Shown here in pieces: positions 12,613 to 24,371 of a stretch of 64,000 nucleotides of DNA (its first letter is position 1; each line of letters opens with the position of its first letter). The notes beneath the pieces were generated by a model. It saw only the letters and a program-made list of their open reading frames with translations, had not been told where the DNA came from and searched no databases. The DNA is from Apostichopus japonicus. Taxonomy: Eukaryota; Echinodermata; Holothuroidea; Aspidochirotida; Stichopodidae. The stretch covers positions 33,255,668-33,319,667 of the forward strand of contig NC_092569.1 of assembly GCF_037975245.1 (NCBI RefSeq), given 5' to 3'. The position numbers and the translations under genes were made by a program.

Positions 12613-12965
12613 GTAACAATGCTATGGGAGCAAATTCAGGATATCGATTTAGTGCGCACAATGAAGACAATGATGGATCGAGTACCTTCGACAGTGCGGA
12701 AAAACACCGAGGTGGCTGGTGGTATCCAAACGATACTAGTACGGGCTCTACCAGCAACTGCTACTCATTCAGCGACCACGTAGCTACAGGTGGCTACGAT
12801 TGCTCTGGCTGTTATTGTTATTATTATTATTGTTGTTATTATTATTATTATTATTGTTATTATTATTATTATCATTACAAATGTTATAATTGCGATGGCT
12901 GTAGTGGTTATTATAATTATAGATGCTGCGCAAACAATAATCCGGTTTATGAGACAAATTTCTAA
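12613..12965 (+). pseudogene. Copy 1 exon 7: FReD C-terminus with Tyr/Cys insert, early stop
   Basis: After acceptor ttccttccag it encodes NNAMGANSGYRFS, the DND calcium-site region and GGWWYP. A Tyr/Cys-rich run follows (12,810-12,876 is a TAT/TGT microsatellite), ending at TAA 12,963-12,965. Sequence homologous to the missing C-terminus (SNLNG...MKI) continues out of use to about 13,080. A possible AATAAA is at 13,519-13,524. Confidence 0.8.
12810..12876 (+). repeat. Coding TAT/TGT trinucleotide repeat, copy 1
   Basis: The run of TTA/TGT triplets reads as Tyr and Cys in the gene frame. It differs in length and arrangement from the homologous stretch of copy 2 (49,985-50,009 and 50,058-50,085), as expected for a slipping microsatellite. 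Confidence 0.85.
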
Positions 12966-13080
12966 TCCTGCGGCTACTCCAATCTGAATGGGGATTACTC
13001 GTCAAACGATTACCGCGGTATCTTCTGGAAGAATCTTCACGGTTCTGATTGCGGAATAACAACAACAACAATGAAAATAC

Positions 13081-14900
13081 AATACAATAAGTCAATGATC
13101 AAAGTAGTGGATTTGAAGTCTTCAAGGTAACAAGGACAGGAAACGGTTGGCGATATAATAACATATATTAAACAAGGAAGTACATATCGAAGCTATAGTG
13201 GAAGTTTGCGTATTTGAAAGATCGAAGTGAAGGAAAGAGACACTAATAAGCCTTCTAAGGTAATACTATATTATGGGGCAAAATACAAAACAACGGTGAA
13301 CTATTTTACCAGTGGGACAGCCAGCACAGAGAACTCGATGGCATTTGATACTTTTTCAATAGTTTTCGATAATTGCATTGGATTCGAAACTTGTCTTTTA
13401 AAATGTTATCAGTAATAATGTCACTGAGAATACTATGAAATTATGCAATGAAATATATTAAAAAATACATCAGTATGCTGACTAGTCATGTTCCTTTCCA
13501 AATGTTGCGATTATATTGAATAAAAGTTAGTGGCAATGTAATGACATCGCTTAACTAGCAATGACATCGTATATGTTTCGACGTACTTTCTTGGATGTTT
13601 ATGCAGTACGTTTGAGAGATCAGTTCTACTTCCAGAACAAAGAGCACTGGTTTATGCACAAACAACACAACCAACCGAAATTACCATAATATGTCCCTTC
13701 TTATTCCTGAATCAATATCCTTACATTGAAAAAATTAGATGATACATTTGCTTTCGATAACGAAAGAAGCGTTTACATGCACGCGAAGTTTATCATATAT
13801 AACCAGGGTTCTGGGAGACTCCTTTAATTAGATATTTGCCAAAGGTACGTATTCAATCAGAGTCACTAACTTACCATTAATCTGCATAGCTTTCTTTCTT
13901 TCTCGCTCACCTCTATGTAAGAATATGATGTAGTGATTGTTCAAATGGTCATCTGCTTGATTGTCCCGACTATAGAAATTATCGTTCTCCGAATTCCTGG
14001 TTAAGTTCGATATACCACCTTATCATACCCAGAAACCCCAGCACGTATTTAAAGCGTACTACTGTGTTTGAAATATAACAAATATGAGTGATATTCCGAC
14101 ATGAATCCCCTTGAAACTTACAAATTTAAAGGAAAGTGTCATTTTCAAGAATTTCACAGAAACAGGAGGGCACAGGTGGGGGGAGGGAGTGGCACGGGAT
14201 GGCAGTGGCCTTTGTATTCCGACTCCACATCCCTGGTATTCAACAACATATAATAGAGTTTTGTTGATTATTTAAAGAACTTGCGTTTTTTCTTTAAGAT
14301 CACAAAACATGTTATATACTTAAGTTTTGTTGTCGCTTGCAAACCTTGGAGTTTCCCTCTACCTTCATTTTCCCGAATACATTTGAAGTAATTTCTAAAT
14401 AGGAAGCATGGGAGTTAAACTTGAGATAAAAGAAATAAAAACATTCAAAAATATAAAAGGAAACAGGTGCGGTCTTTATAAATATAAAAAGCAATTGTTA
14501 GAAAACATGAAATAAACAAAGTTGAAAGAGTGGAAAGATTATAACAAAGGCCCTCATGTCTATATTTTTCACTGACAGCAACCCACCAGCCCATTTCCAG
14601 CACCTACACCAGTGACAATATCACTCGGATATTTCTGAAATACAATTGCTTTGTGTTCAGTTATGGATGCCAAATACTACAAAGAAAAGAAAATGATATT
14701 TGAAATAATCTACGGTTGCTTTTCCCTTAATATGTACAAGCAATATCCAATAACCTAGAACAACTATTATAAATGAAGAAAGAGGTAAATAGAACTGACG
14801 TATTATCCTTACCGTCAGATAATTGCTGGTTCGTATTGACAGAATTGTTATCATTCACAAATATGTTTGGTGATGTATATACATGTTTAAAGCTTCGGTA
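13081..14900. other. 3' flank of copy 1, no gene seen
   Basis: The stretch aligns in patches with 50.3-52.4 kb downstream of copy 2, for example the 'ataaccagggtt' and 'gttgaaa(g/a)agt' landmarks. Short open frames here are not conserved between the two copies. Confidence 0.55.
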
Positions 14901-14949
14901 GTAATTCTACTTCAAATCGGCTGAAATAGAGAGAGAGACTGTGGATGCA

Positions 14950-15321
14950 ACGCTTTCGCACCATTTAACTTCATGGGCTCAGCATTTATTTTTAGCGTTA
15001 TACGTCGACGGTGAACAGCTACCATGGAAACCGTTACGCCCTTAGTTTACGGATGATCGCTACGTCATGGCCTGCATTCGGGATTAAATAGTATGTTCAG
15101 TGACAAAGGCAACCTGATCAGTCGTAGTGACTACGTCAAAGGTTACCAGTTGTATGCCTTTGATATCACACCTGACCTAGCTAGCGGAGGCGACTTTAAT
15201 CTCCGAAAAAGGGTAATGTGCGTCTTGATATGCAATTTGAGCCCTGACTAGAAGTGTGTGTGTGTTTGTATACGCTGAATATGACGTGGTTGTAGTAGTG
15301 GTTAAACCCGCAATGTATTAA
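14950..15321 (+). pseudogene. Relic of F54H12.2-like protein of a Maverick-type element
   Basis: Several frames in succession recall the F54H12.2-like family: VDGEQLPWKPLRP; then, after a stop, NLISRSDYVKGYQLYAFDIT and PDLASGGDFNL; then, after frameshifts, VRLDMQF and VCVFVYAEYDV. Stops and frame changes separate the blocks, so it is dead. In nematodes F54H12.2 sits beside the integrase-bearing F54H12.3, which points to a virus-like DNA transposon. The family assignment is from memory of its motifs, without a search. Confidence 0.55.
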
Positions 15322-15868
15322 TATACAATTAACCCTCTTTTCTGGAACCGTCATTGATACAAAACAATTAAATAAAAGGAGAACCGGGAAGTAATCGGGT
15401 GGCAATTTTCGTTAGATTTGAGCAAATATAATTTTCCTTTACTCCTTTGGACGTCTAATTTCTGGCATTTCAAATTGCCAGAATCTTTTTAATAAGAAAT
15501 GTGCGTGGTAATCAGGATTCAACTATTCGTAAGTTAAAATGACGGTAGCTCTAATGAGACAATTGCGTATATTGTCCTTTTAATAGTCGAGACATGTTTT
15601 CTTTATATTTAAGGTCATACTTGAAAACGGATTCATGCCTCTCAATAAATCCAAAGTTACGAATATACGCCAGAGAGGATTGTGTATTGCTATTGGGAAT
15701 ACCAGCCAGCTGTTATGGAGCTGTCTGTGGCCTTCTCTAAAATCCTTTTGTTGAGGGTCTCCGGTCGGAATTGGATTTTAGACCATATCATGACGTCACA
15801 TGGAAACGATCAACGCATAAATGATTGGTTTTCCAAAAGAAACTCATCATAGAAATATGATGTTAATA

Positions 15869-16096
15869 GAAAGATGATCATATGAAACATTTCCATGAGC
15901 TATATCACAATTTGTTTTAACTGGCAAAGAAACAAGTAATATCGCACATTACATCGTTTTATTTAAAAGCCCTAGAGACAAAACCCAAGTCTCAAATTTG
16001 GCAAAACAGATGCACCCAGAACAAGTCAAATGTATGCAGGAAGCGTTTGCAGATGCTACCAAGGAACCATACGGATATAGATATTCATCAATCTAA
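15869..16096 (+). pseudogene. Relic of packaging-ATPase-like protein (Maverick-type)
   Basis: An open stretch ending at TAA 16,094 contains HYIVLFKSPRDKTQ, NLAKQM, FADAT and PYGY. This is a pattern I associate with the C-terminal part of an A32/FtsK-HerA-like protein common in invertebrate virus-like elements. A frameshifted piece with YHNLF lies just upstream. It follows the F54H12.2-like relic on the same strand, so both probably come from one old insertion. It is absent from unit 2 at the matching place (about 52.4-52.6 kb). Confidence 0.5.
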
Positions 16097-18970
16097 AGCC
16101 TTATACGCCCACGGATTTTCGTATTCGTACAAACACTTTCCACATGAGACCCGGTATGCTTAAGTGATGGAAGCAGAACAAAATATGATAAAACATAGAC
16201 GCATAGTTCTAAAACTTCCTTTGTGAACTGAAGCGCCACCATAGCACCAGCATCACGTCGCTTTAGAAACCATGCCCGTGAAAAGGATTTTTTTTATCAA
16301 AATGTTCCCCCAAAAGGCGAAGGGTTTTCCTACTACACGAGGACACCAAATTAATTACCAGTGTATGTGAATGCGCCGCCAATGTTGTAAAAAATGGCAA
16401 TGTATCGTTACCTTGCGTCCAGAAAGTCGAAACTGTCATGGTACAAGACACATCTAAGGGATCTTTCCATCAAACGCCTATCCAATAACAAGTTTTAATA
16501 AAGACGGGATGGGTTTTTTTATGTTGATATTAAATATTAAATCCCACTCATCACTGTACCACATTATCAATATATGTATGTAGGTGGCGTAAACGACACT
16601 CGAAAATGATAAGATCTTTATTAACTTATATTTGATTGACAAAAGACAATTTCACATGAATATTCATTTTATATCCTAGTTTTTAATAACAATAATGGTT
16701 AGGAACTGCATAGGCTACTCTGTAAACCAAAACAAAATACATAGAGGAAATGGGAGAAAATTAGGAAGAATACGAGAGAAAGTTAACAACATTCCGACAA
16801 CGAAGTATTATTGAATAAATGATTGCGTTAATATTGGCGAATTTATCTTAAATATTGATACAAATATGTTTGAAGGAATTAGAGGGGGCTCTTTCAATTA
16901 AAAATGAAACGTACTCATGTAGCCAAACTGTAAAGTGGATTATGTAGACCTTTTTTTAAATTTTATGTCATGACATGATTTTTCCCAGTAAGTATACTTG
17001 TTGAATGAAAACAACTAATCAATACCACATTTTCATTTTACTCTTTACCTGTCGAATGTGTTGATTTTCCTCAATAATTAACTTAAATGATGGAGAGAAC
17101 AAAACGTTGGAAAATTAGGGTGCATGCGGTTAACATATTTATATTAATAGCTTAGGGTAATATGACTCGGTCAGCATACAACAACAGTTACGGTACATGC
17201 TTACAACATATGCAGGTACATAATGTAATTGTAAGATACAACAGAAAAAATAGAAGAGTATATATAACACAAGAACATTGCATGTGTCTTGAATGATGTC
17301 CTAATGTAGCTTTTTCGTTGTGATATTTTATAGTAAAGAAACAAAACAAAATGAGTGTTGAATATGTTTCAATAGCTATTAGGGTTTTCAAGATATTCAG
17401 CTTTAAAATTTGATAAATGTTAAGCTACATTTGACGTTAATGCATTGTTTTAACAATCTAGTCACTCAATCAAGTGTTTTGTTTTAACTTCATATATGCA
17501 ACAGAAGACCTCATGACTTTCAACACCACCGTCAAATTTTAATACCTTGTAAACATTAAATCTTATGTTTTTGCACAACTGATTTTTATGTTGCATCTGG
17601 GGAATTGACCCGATGTCGTTGTCCTAAGCAATATAGTCCAGTCACTTTAACTGATGGACTTCAACTATGTAAAAGGGTCGGTTAAAACTTAAACGAAGAA
17701 TAGATATACACCCTGGACTGATAATAGTGTTTGTTAACAGGCTACAACATACCAAATTCAAGTTTGATGTACAATTGTAATGTACCATTGTATCACTATA
17801 AGTGAAAATAATTATTCAATAATCATATTAAATTGTGCGTTTTCTTTCTTGAAATAATATCACGTTTAGGCTTGCAAACTTATCAATAGGTAAATGAGTC
17901 TTTTTGTCGAAAATTGACAAAATTTCCTCTTTTTATTTTTGTATCGGAGTATAATATCAACATAATATTTAATGAAGTGTAGGTTAAATGAAACACAATT
18001 TGGTCCACTGTGCACTCATTCTTAGTTTAATTATGAATTGTTTTTCATTAATACACAACATTGAGGAACTGTTATTTAACGTCATACATAGACAAACGTA
18101 CCAAGTTGCTTATTTTGCGTTTTTCTCATGTATAACGTCAGGGTCTCTTGTGCTATTAAGTCTAACAATTAAGTATATGAGCAATATTTTTAATAGGCCT
18201 ATCAACGGAATAAGCTATGAAGCTGTGAATTGAATCAATGGGATTAGTTACACCAACATCCTATCATATATTTTATTAAAATAGGCCTATGTGACTTTAC
18301 GCTCTAACATTAACTCGAAAATTCCATGGACGAAGTATTGAGTCGCTTTATAAAGTAATTGCTGATTAACCTGTATTGGGTAACAAAAACACTGGTGACA
18401 AAATATGAGACCTGTCTGCAGCATAACGAAACAGCTATTTACTAAACTTACCACGATTAATTCGTATTAGCGATTAAAACTACCACTCTCACGAACACGA
18501 ACGTTTAATGTGGTTTTCTGGAAATTTATAACAACATATACAACGTTCCGACAATGTAATCTAATTTAATAAATGATTTAATAAACAAATAAAGGATATT
18601 GCTAAGATATAGGTGAAAAAATATGTTTGAATAATCGCCTAACAACTCCACAAATAAGTATTTCATAGAGTATATGTTGTAAAGGTTGTCCCCCTATCCA
18701 TACACCCACCGGAATCGAATAGAGGGAGCTCTTCCAATTATATTTCGTTTAAAACTTCAACAGAACCATTTCCAATATCCCATATTCCTAACGTATCCCA
18801 ATCCCAGTCATCACTGCACAACTGTATTATATATACAAAGGAGGCGTATACGACACTTTAAATCAAAACATCTTTATTCACGTATATGTGATTGGTAATT
18901 GACAAAAAGACATGAATATTCATTTTTATATCCTAGAATCTGTGAAAATCGATATGTCGAGGGTGACGGT
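16097..18970. other. Repetitive intergenic DNA, no gene seen
   Basis: Blocks near 16.55-16.75 and 18.5-18.95 kb resemble each other and resemble 52.6-53.0 and 53.4 kb, around 'gaatattcattttatatcctag' and 'caacaataatggttagga'. A third related block is at 33.9 kb. The 81-codon open frame at 17,988-18,233 is not kept in the homologous stretch at 54.43 kb. Confidence 0.5.
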
Positions 18971-19062
18971 GTCACAGTATGTTAGCACCAATCAAAATAG
19001 ATCTTAGAGAAGGTTTGGGGTCTCAGCCAATCGCTGCCAAGCACCCCTAATCAAGATGTCTG
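18971..19062 (+). promoter_or_regulatory. CCAAT-box promoter-like arm, left end of inserted block
   Basis: Two CCAAT boxes (18,988-18,992 and 19,027-19,031) sit in about 90 bp that match, in inverted orientation, 33,645-33,745. Downstream lie ATGTCTGCGCCC followed by a stop, a short open frame beginning ATGGCGACTTCC, and at 19,167-19,178 an ATG directly followed by GTGAGT. This layout fits a transcription start with a first exon ending at its ATG. I could not follow a coding chain from it. Confidence 0.4.
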
Positions 19063-19234
19063 CGCCCATAGATGAAAACAAAGTGCAAACCGTAGACTAG
19101 AAGAATGGCGACTTCCAGCTCGACTTCAAGCGTGTATAGTTAAGTTGAAGGAGCATAGAAATAGAGAAATGGTGAGTGGTCGATTCGGGCGCTTTGGAAG
19201 TGATGAGAAGTCCGAATTTCGATATAGCCTACCT

Positions 19235-19287
19235 AGTATTACTAGTAGTAGGCATAGTAACTAGTTACTAGTACTACTAGTAATACT
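19235..19287. repeat. Perfect hairpin with nested palindrome
   Basis: The arms AGTATTACTAGTAGTA (19,235-19,250) and TACTACTAGTAATACT (19,272-19,287) are exact reverse complements. The loop itself contains a tagtaactagttacta palindrome. No function is evident. Confidence 0.7.
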
Positions 19288-19742
19288 GCAACTAGGCGTA
19301 ACTGTGTGTTAGGAATTCATGTAACTGTGTTAGCCTTACTTAGGCCTGCAAACTGTACTGCCAGTGTCATGCAGGGCCATTCACTCTGGTATTTTAATAA
19401 TTACTACCCTAGGTCCTAGGAGTAATATTTAGTTTTGTACTGACCAGTGGATTCAAGGGGGAGGGGGGTCGTTCTTACCCAAAGGCGATTCACAATATGT
19501 CTAATGCCCCATTGTTTGTCCTTGTATATTGTATAACACTGTGCAGCGTATTGTCTGAAATTTTGAAAAATATTACCAAGTACTCACTCCACATGTTATT
19601 CAGCACTTAGGCTATATGTATTTCATAGACTTTTGTGGATGAAATTGGAAGCCCTCAGTTTTGTAATGACTTTCTAAACTGCAGTGATTGAGATCCTTGT
19701 TTGGACAAGGTGTTGAGCTATTTTTATAACATTGTGACAGGT

Positions 19743-20187
19743 GGTCAGCATGAGATCCAAGAGAACTTCATATGTCATTCGAAAGCATTTGGTCAAATAA
19801 TCAAGAACTTGCATTCCATCATCAGTTCTGATGCAGTTGGTCATTGGCCATTTCAAAATCATAGCTAAAGGTGTATGACATTACAATTGAAAACAGAATT
19901 TAGTTAATTAAGGGTGACCGAAGACCATTAATAATGAAGTAATCAAGATTTGTCGTCCAATGACTATCCAGTCTGGCCTTAATCTTTCAAAAGATGGTTT
20001 ACTGACTACACACCCCATTGGCAGTAGATTTCAATGATCGTTAACAGGCTGATAAAAAAAAGGATAGTACTTGCAGTACAAGCACAACCAAAAACATTGG
20101 AAAGGAAAGTAAAGCTGCACTCAAAGACACACAAAATATTTTGCATGGTTCCATGACTGGTCTATGGAAGTTGCCATCATGATAAAT
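19743..20187 (+). other. Weak exon candidates downstream of left promoter arm
   Basis: A segment at 19,743-19,869 has an acceptor-like tgtgacag before it and GTGTATG after it. A second segment after acttgcag at 20,083 reads openly as TTKNIGKESKAALKDTQNIL and stops at 20,187. The two cannot be joined in one frame, so these may be parts of different transcripts or chance. AATAAA signals at 22,363 and 22,426 could end a + strand transcript. Confidence 0.15.
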
Positions 20188-23100
20188 AACAGTATGTCCA
20201 TGATGGATGCCTCGTATGAACGAAGACTCTGGAGCAAAATGTCGTTATTCCATATTTAATGGAGTTACACTTGGTTAATTGAGAGCAAGCACAGTATATG
20301 TAAAATACTGGTGTAAGTCTGAGCAACTGGATATTCGAAAGACTCCCATATTGGAATGTAACTCTTAGCTCAAACCAGCTATGCCGTTTGAACTATTGTG
20401 ACTCAGCATCTTCACTCTGTCAATCTATCTAGCTGTTATCCATCTGTTATTCATCTTTCTACTGTACCTTTTTGAAGTAACTACTGAATGGGCGGTGTGA
20501 AAACCCCCCATAGCACTGCAACTGTATGACAGCCTTTGGCTTAGCCATCCTTTACCAACTTTAAACCCTGCAGTCCTGTGTTTGAGGCAAGTGGGATTGC
20601 TTGACGAAAGATTGAACTATTAAGTTTATGTAGACAGCTCAAAATTGGCAAATTACAAAGCTTCCTACTTGTATTAACATGTAATAGATAACCATCAAGG
20701 TGTTAAGTTTGTTCACCATACATGTATCTGTGCAAGCAGCCTAGGATGTCATCATTTACAGTTTGTATTTAGGAATTCTATAAAATGATGTCTTTTTCTC
20801 TCAGCTTGACACACGATGTGGTCGAATACTTATTTATGAATCAAGTAGAGTCTTGTTTACATGAAACCTGCAGCATTTCATACAACATGCCAGTTTCAGG
20901 GTTTGCAAATCACTCAATCTTTTGGTATACTGTATATTACCAGTTTACAGTGGTAACTTATCAGTAGTATTAAAAAAGCTATGTACATTTTGGGTTAAAA
21001 TTTCACAACTTGAGTGTGGTTTTAATGGATTAGCTGTATTACATTTATCTATGGTTGTTTAAGTGCTCTGGAAACTCTTTTTGTGATGGATTTTTGTGAA
21101 AGTTGGATGCAATTTCCTCTGCAAGGTCACAATTGCAACCACAAGCATTCCTCTGGCAACTAGAAATGTTCATCCTCTCAGTTTAGTCACTGGGCCTGTG
21201 TTCGTTCAATCATCTATTGGAAAAATTTTCAGACATTATACGAGAAGAAATTCAATTATTCCACCTATGGCAGTGAGCAAAACTTTTGCCAAAAGTGTGC
21301 AAAACTGGCAAATACTTCACACAAAATACCCGACATCACACTCATATTTTCATGCATATTGTGTTGAAACCTTTTAATTTGTTCATTCTATTTATGTCAA
21401 GAGACATGTTAAAGGGCATAAGAAGCCTCATAGAGAAAGTTTCATGAGAACAGTAGTAGCAGAAAGACATGACAGTAATCACATGGGGACTGATTTGGCT
21501 GGACGCTGAAATTTTTTAATTTCTACTAGTTTTTTTAATTTTTATGTCTTTCACCAGCCATGATTGCTAATAATGAAGGCATACTGTACATACCTGAATC
21601 GGCAATGGGTTGGGAGGAGGCATATTTCTTGGTCTTGCAGGCTTATGTGTATGTAATTGTTTAAAGCTGCAGTATGGCATATTGCATTTGAACCAATACT
21701 CAATTGTGATAAGTTAAATACTGTCCATGGATACAGTTATTATTTTACCTTTTCAGACATTCTTAGATGTTTACTCATTTAGGTACTGTAAAACTCAATG
21801 TAAAACTTGATAACTCAACAAGGGAAAGATTGATCAATGCCATACTTGGTGGGTGGGTGGTCCATAATTAGTTGATAAACCATATTGATTTTGGTGTTCA
21901 TATCATGAATATTGATGAGGTCACAGGGTTAAACCTCAATCTTCAGATTGCAATAACTACAGTAGACAATCATAAGTCACAGTTTCATCAAAGGTGAGTG
22001 TGTTATTGATAGGTGGCCTACACATGGGGATAAGTGTTGCAATTATAACATTTGTATTTATGAGGAGTTGTGGGCTTTGTAAGGCAATTATTGATCTTGC
22101 TTCATCATTACATACTAAGAGTGTTCCCTGTTTACCAAATCAATGAGCAGCAAGCAAGGAACAATGAAATGTGTTCATTCTGGTTGACAGTACCTTGCCA
22201 TGCCAATTTGCTAAATGTATCTTGGAAATACCATAGCTGGTTGTGTTTCATATGTAAATAAGTATGTGCTTTGTGCTTGATTATTTCTACTTGCGATCTA
22301 GTTGCTGGGAAAAGCAGCGATTTTTTTTGTTATTCTAGTAATATCATAGCATATATTTGGTGAATAAATGCAATACTTTAATTTGGTGACATTGCAACAA
22401 GAGGACTGTACTTGGTGCTTTCAATAAACACAAGTCGCAATTAATAATTGTATTTGATTGTTTATTTCATTAACTATTATTGACCAATGGATGAAAATCC
22501 CCGTTCTTGACATTTTCATTATTACGGAAGGGACTGAAATCTTGTCATGGTGCTCCCTATCATAAAATAATTTAAAAATTTGAGATGAACCCAATTGCCT
22601 GTGATCCTATAACATCATTTGATGTTGTGACAACTATGTCACAAAGCTATTACATTCTTTGGACACGGTCAACAGCAAACCATGATGCTGTCACATTGAA
22701 TATTCAGATAAGGTGACAAACAATTCAGTCTGCTACAATCCGAACTCCTGATTGCTAAATGAGTGCTAAATTGGATTAAAGGGATAGATGCCACGGCATG
22801 AAACATGGAAAGTCGAAGACTAGGTGTTATGAAGAAAAAGTTGTACTTTACTATTTTTGTGAAGGAAAAGGAAAACTTACCGGCATATTGATCTTTGAAG
22901 TGTTACCACTGGGAGGGTGTGGGGGGGGGGGGAGGGGTCCATTGCAACCAGCCTTCACATTGTAACTCCGTTAGCATGTCTACGGCACATACTGAGCAGA
23001 ACATTTTGGGTGTGTCTCTCCCCCCCCTCCCCCACCTCACTGTCATACCCTCACACTGGATGTGAATGACTTTGCAAGTGTGAGGGTCCATGTTTAATGT

Positions 23101-23651
23101 TACCACAAAAAAACATGACTATCTCTCTAGGGAGGCTGATTTATGTATAACATTTCCACTTTTCCCCCTCCCCCATGCCCAAGTGTTTTCGTAGGGAAAT
23201 CTTTATAACAGCCCTTCTAATGCTAAACAACAGCCCGATCATTTTAGTTTGGAAAAGGCAATGGCCAGGCAAAACTTCTTCGCACCAACATCATGCAGTA
23301 TACTACTGCCAAGTGGTTAGAGTGGGGGGGGGGGGTGGGGGCTAAATAACCTCTCATAGGTTGGTCTGATAACACGTTAAGGCTTCAAGCTTTGAAAAAT
23401 GCCAGGTTATGTATCTTACATTAATGCAAACAAAGAGGTACACATGGCTCTGAATGTAAGTAGAACATAAAGAAACTCTAAATGTAAGCTAACAAGAGCG
23501 CCCTCTAATAATATTTCTTTGTTCCTAGGCCACAATTGCATGCCATCTAAACCACGAGACATTTTAAATCGGGCAAAGACTATAAACAATAGTGAGTCCC
23601 ATCTGTGGTCTTGTACCAACAACAGAAGTTCTAAGTCAACGTGGCCTCCCC
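20188..23651. other. Intergenic or untranslated DNA, no gene seen
   Basis: No open frame here has convincing exon borders. Long G or C runs occur at 22,921-22,932 and 23,324-23,342. Confidence 0.4.
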
Positions 23652-24364
23652 CTGTGGCGTAGCCAACATTCTATTGTTAGCCTAGGGTGGCAAGATTTTT
23701 CTTAAGGGGGGGGGGGCAACCCCGTGATGGTTGATGGTAGGAATTACCAAGAAATATATGTATTAATGGGCACCTCATCTGCACAAATACACATCCAATG
23801 GTTCAGGGGAACATGACACACTTTCACTTAATTTACCTCTATTGCAGAGACAGTCGTCGTGGTTTCTGCATAATTCCGCACATTATGAAAAGGATACAAT
23901 GAATAAATTAGCTACTCTAATTCACTACATGCCCAGATTTCCACACAAACAAGTTTCACTAGGCCTATAGGGCCTAGACGTGCAGTGAAAATTCTCCACG
24001 AGTGGCATCATTGGTCGCTGAAAATACACATGGGTTGCTAGCGTTAGTTTGTAATGGTTATACAACCGGCCAAATTATTGGCGCTTATTCTCTAGGACGA
24101 TATTGATCAACGGTCTCCGTATGTGGGTATGATGAATGCCCAAACTGTATAATTACTCGGTCTGATTACCAAGTTCTGACCTTATGAACATGAGCCCTGA
24201 GGTATGAATACTTGTGATTAGAACTCGAAAAAATGTAAAAAGGAAGTATTTTGAATACATCACTGGATTTCGATTGAAGGGGGGGGGCAAGACTGTAGCA
24301 CAAAGCAAATTTTGGGGCATTGCTCTCCCCCCCCCCCCCATGGCTCCCTCTGGCTACGCCACTG
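23652..24364. mobile_element. hAT-type non-autonomous DNA transposon
   Basis: The element begins CTGTGGCGTAGCC and ends GGCTACGCCACTG, so its ends are inverted repeats of the CAGTGGCG type used by many hAT elements. It is flanked by a perfect 8-bp duplication GCCTCCCC (23,644-23,651 and 24,365-24,372), the length hAT transposases make. It is 713 bp long, has poly-G and poly-C tracts near the ends and encodes no visible transposase. Its right target copy touches the stop codon of the - strand gene at 24,372. Confidence 0.85.
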
Positions 24365-24371
24365 GCCTCCC

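Larger units (their letters stand above)
8779..12965 (+). pseudogene. FReD-TIL-EGF-FReD gene, copy 1 (broken)
   Basis: Exons at 8,779-8,943, 9,343-9,605, 9,965-10,173, 10,555-10,854, 11,107-11,368 and 12,613-12,965 match copy 2 exon for exon, with GT-AG borders and identical phases. Three lesions are visible. A 1-bp insertion near 9,547 (GAAGGATGAATGG against GCCGATGAATGG in copies 2 and 3) leads to TGA at 9,553. The conserved P-subdomain cysteine is changed to serine (GACAGTGCG against GACTGTGCA). A TAT-to-TAA change gives a stop at 12,963. A 3-bp deletion also removes one Phe in exon 3. The extra TILa-EGF exon of copy 2 is absent. Any product would end about 70 residues into exon 3, giving a secreted fragment of the first FReD only. 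Recognition of the domains is firm; loss of function is inferred from the lesions. Confidence 0.85.

Noticed and set aside
17988-18233. 81-codon hydrophobic open frame
   Set aside because: The homologous stretch near 54.43 kb is not open in this frame.
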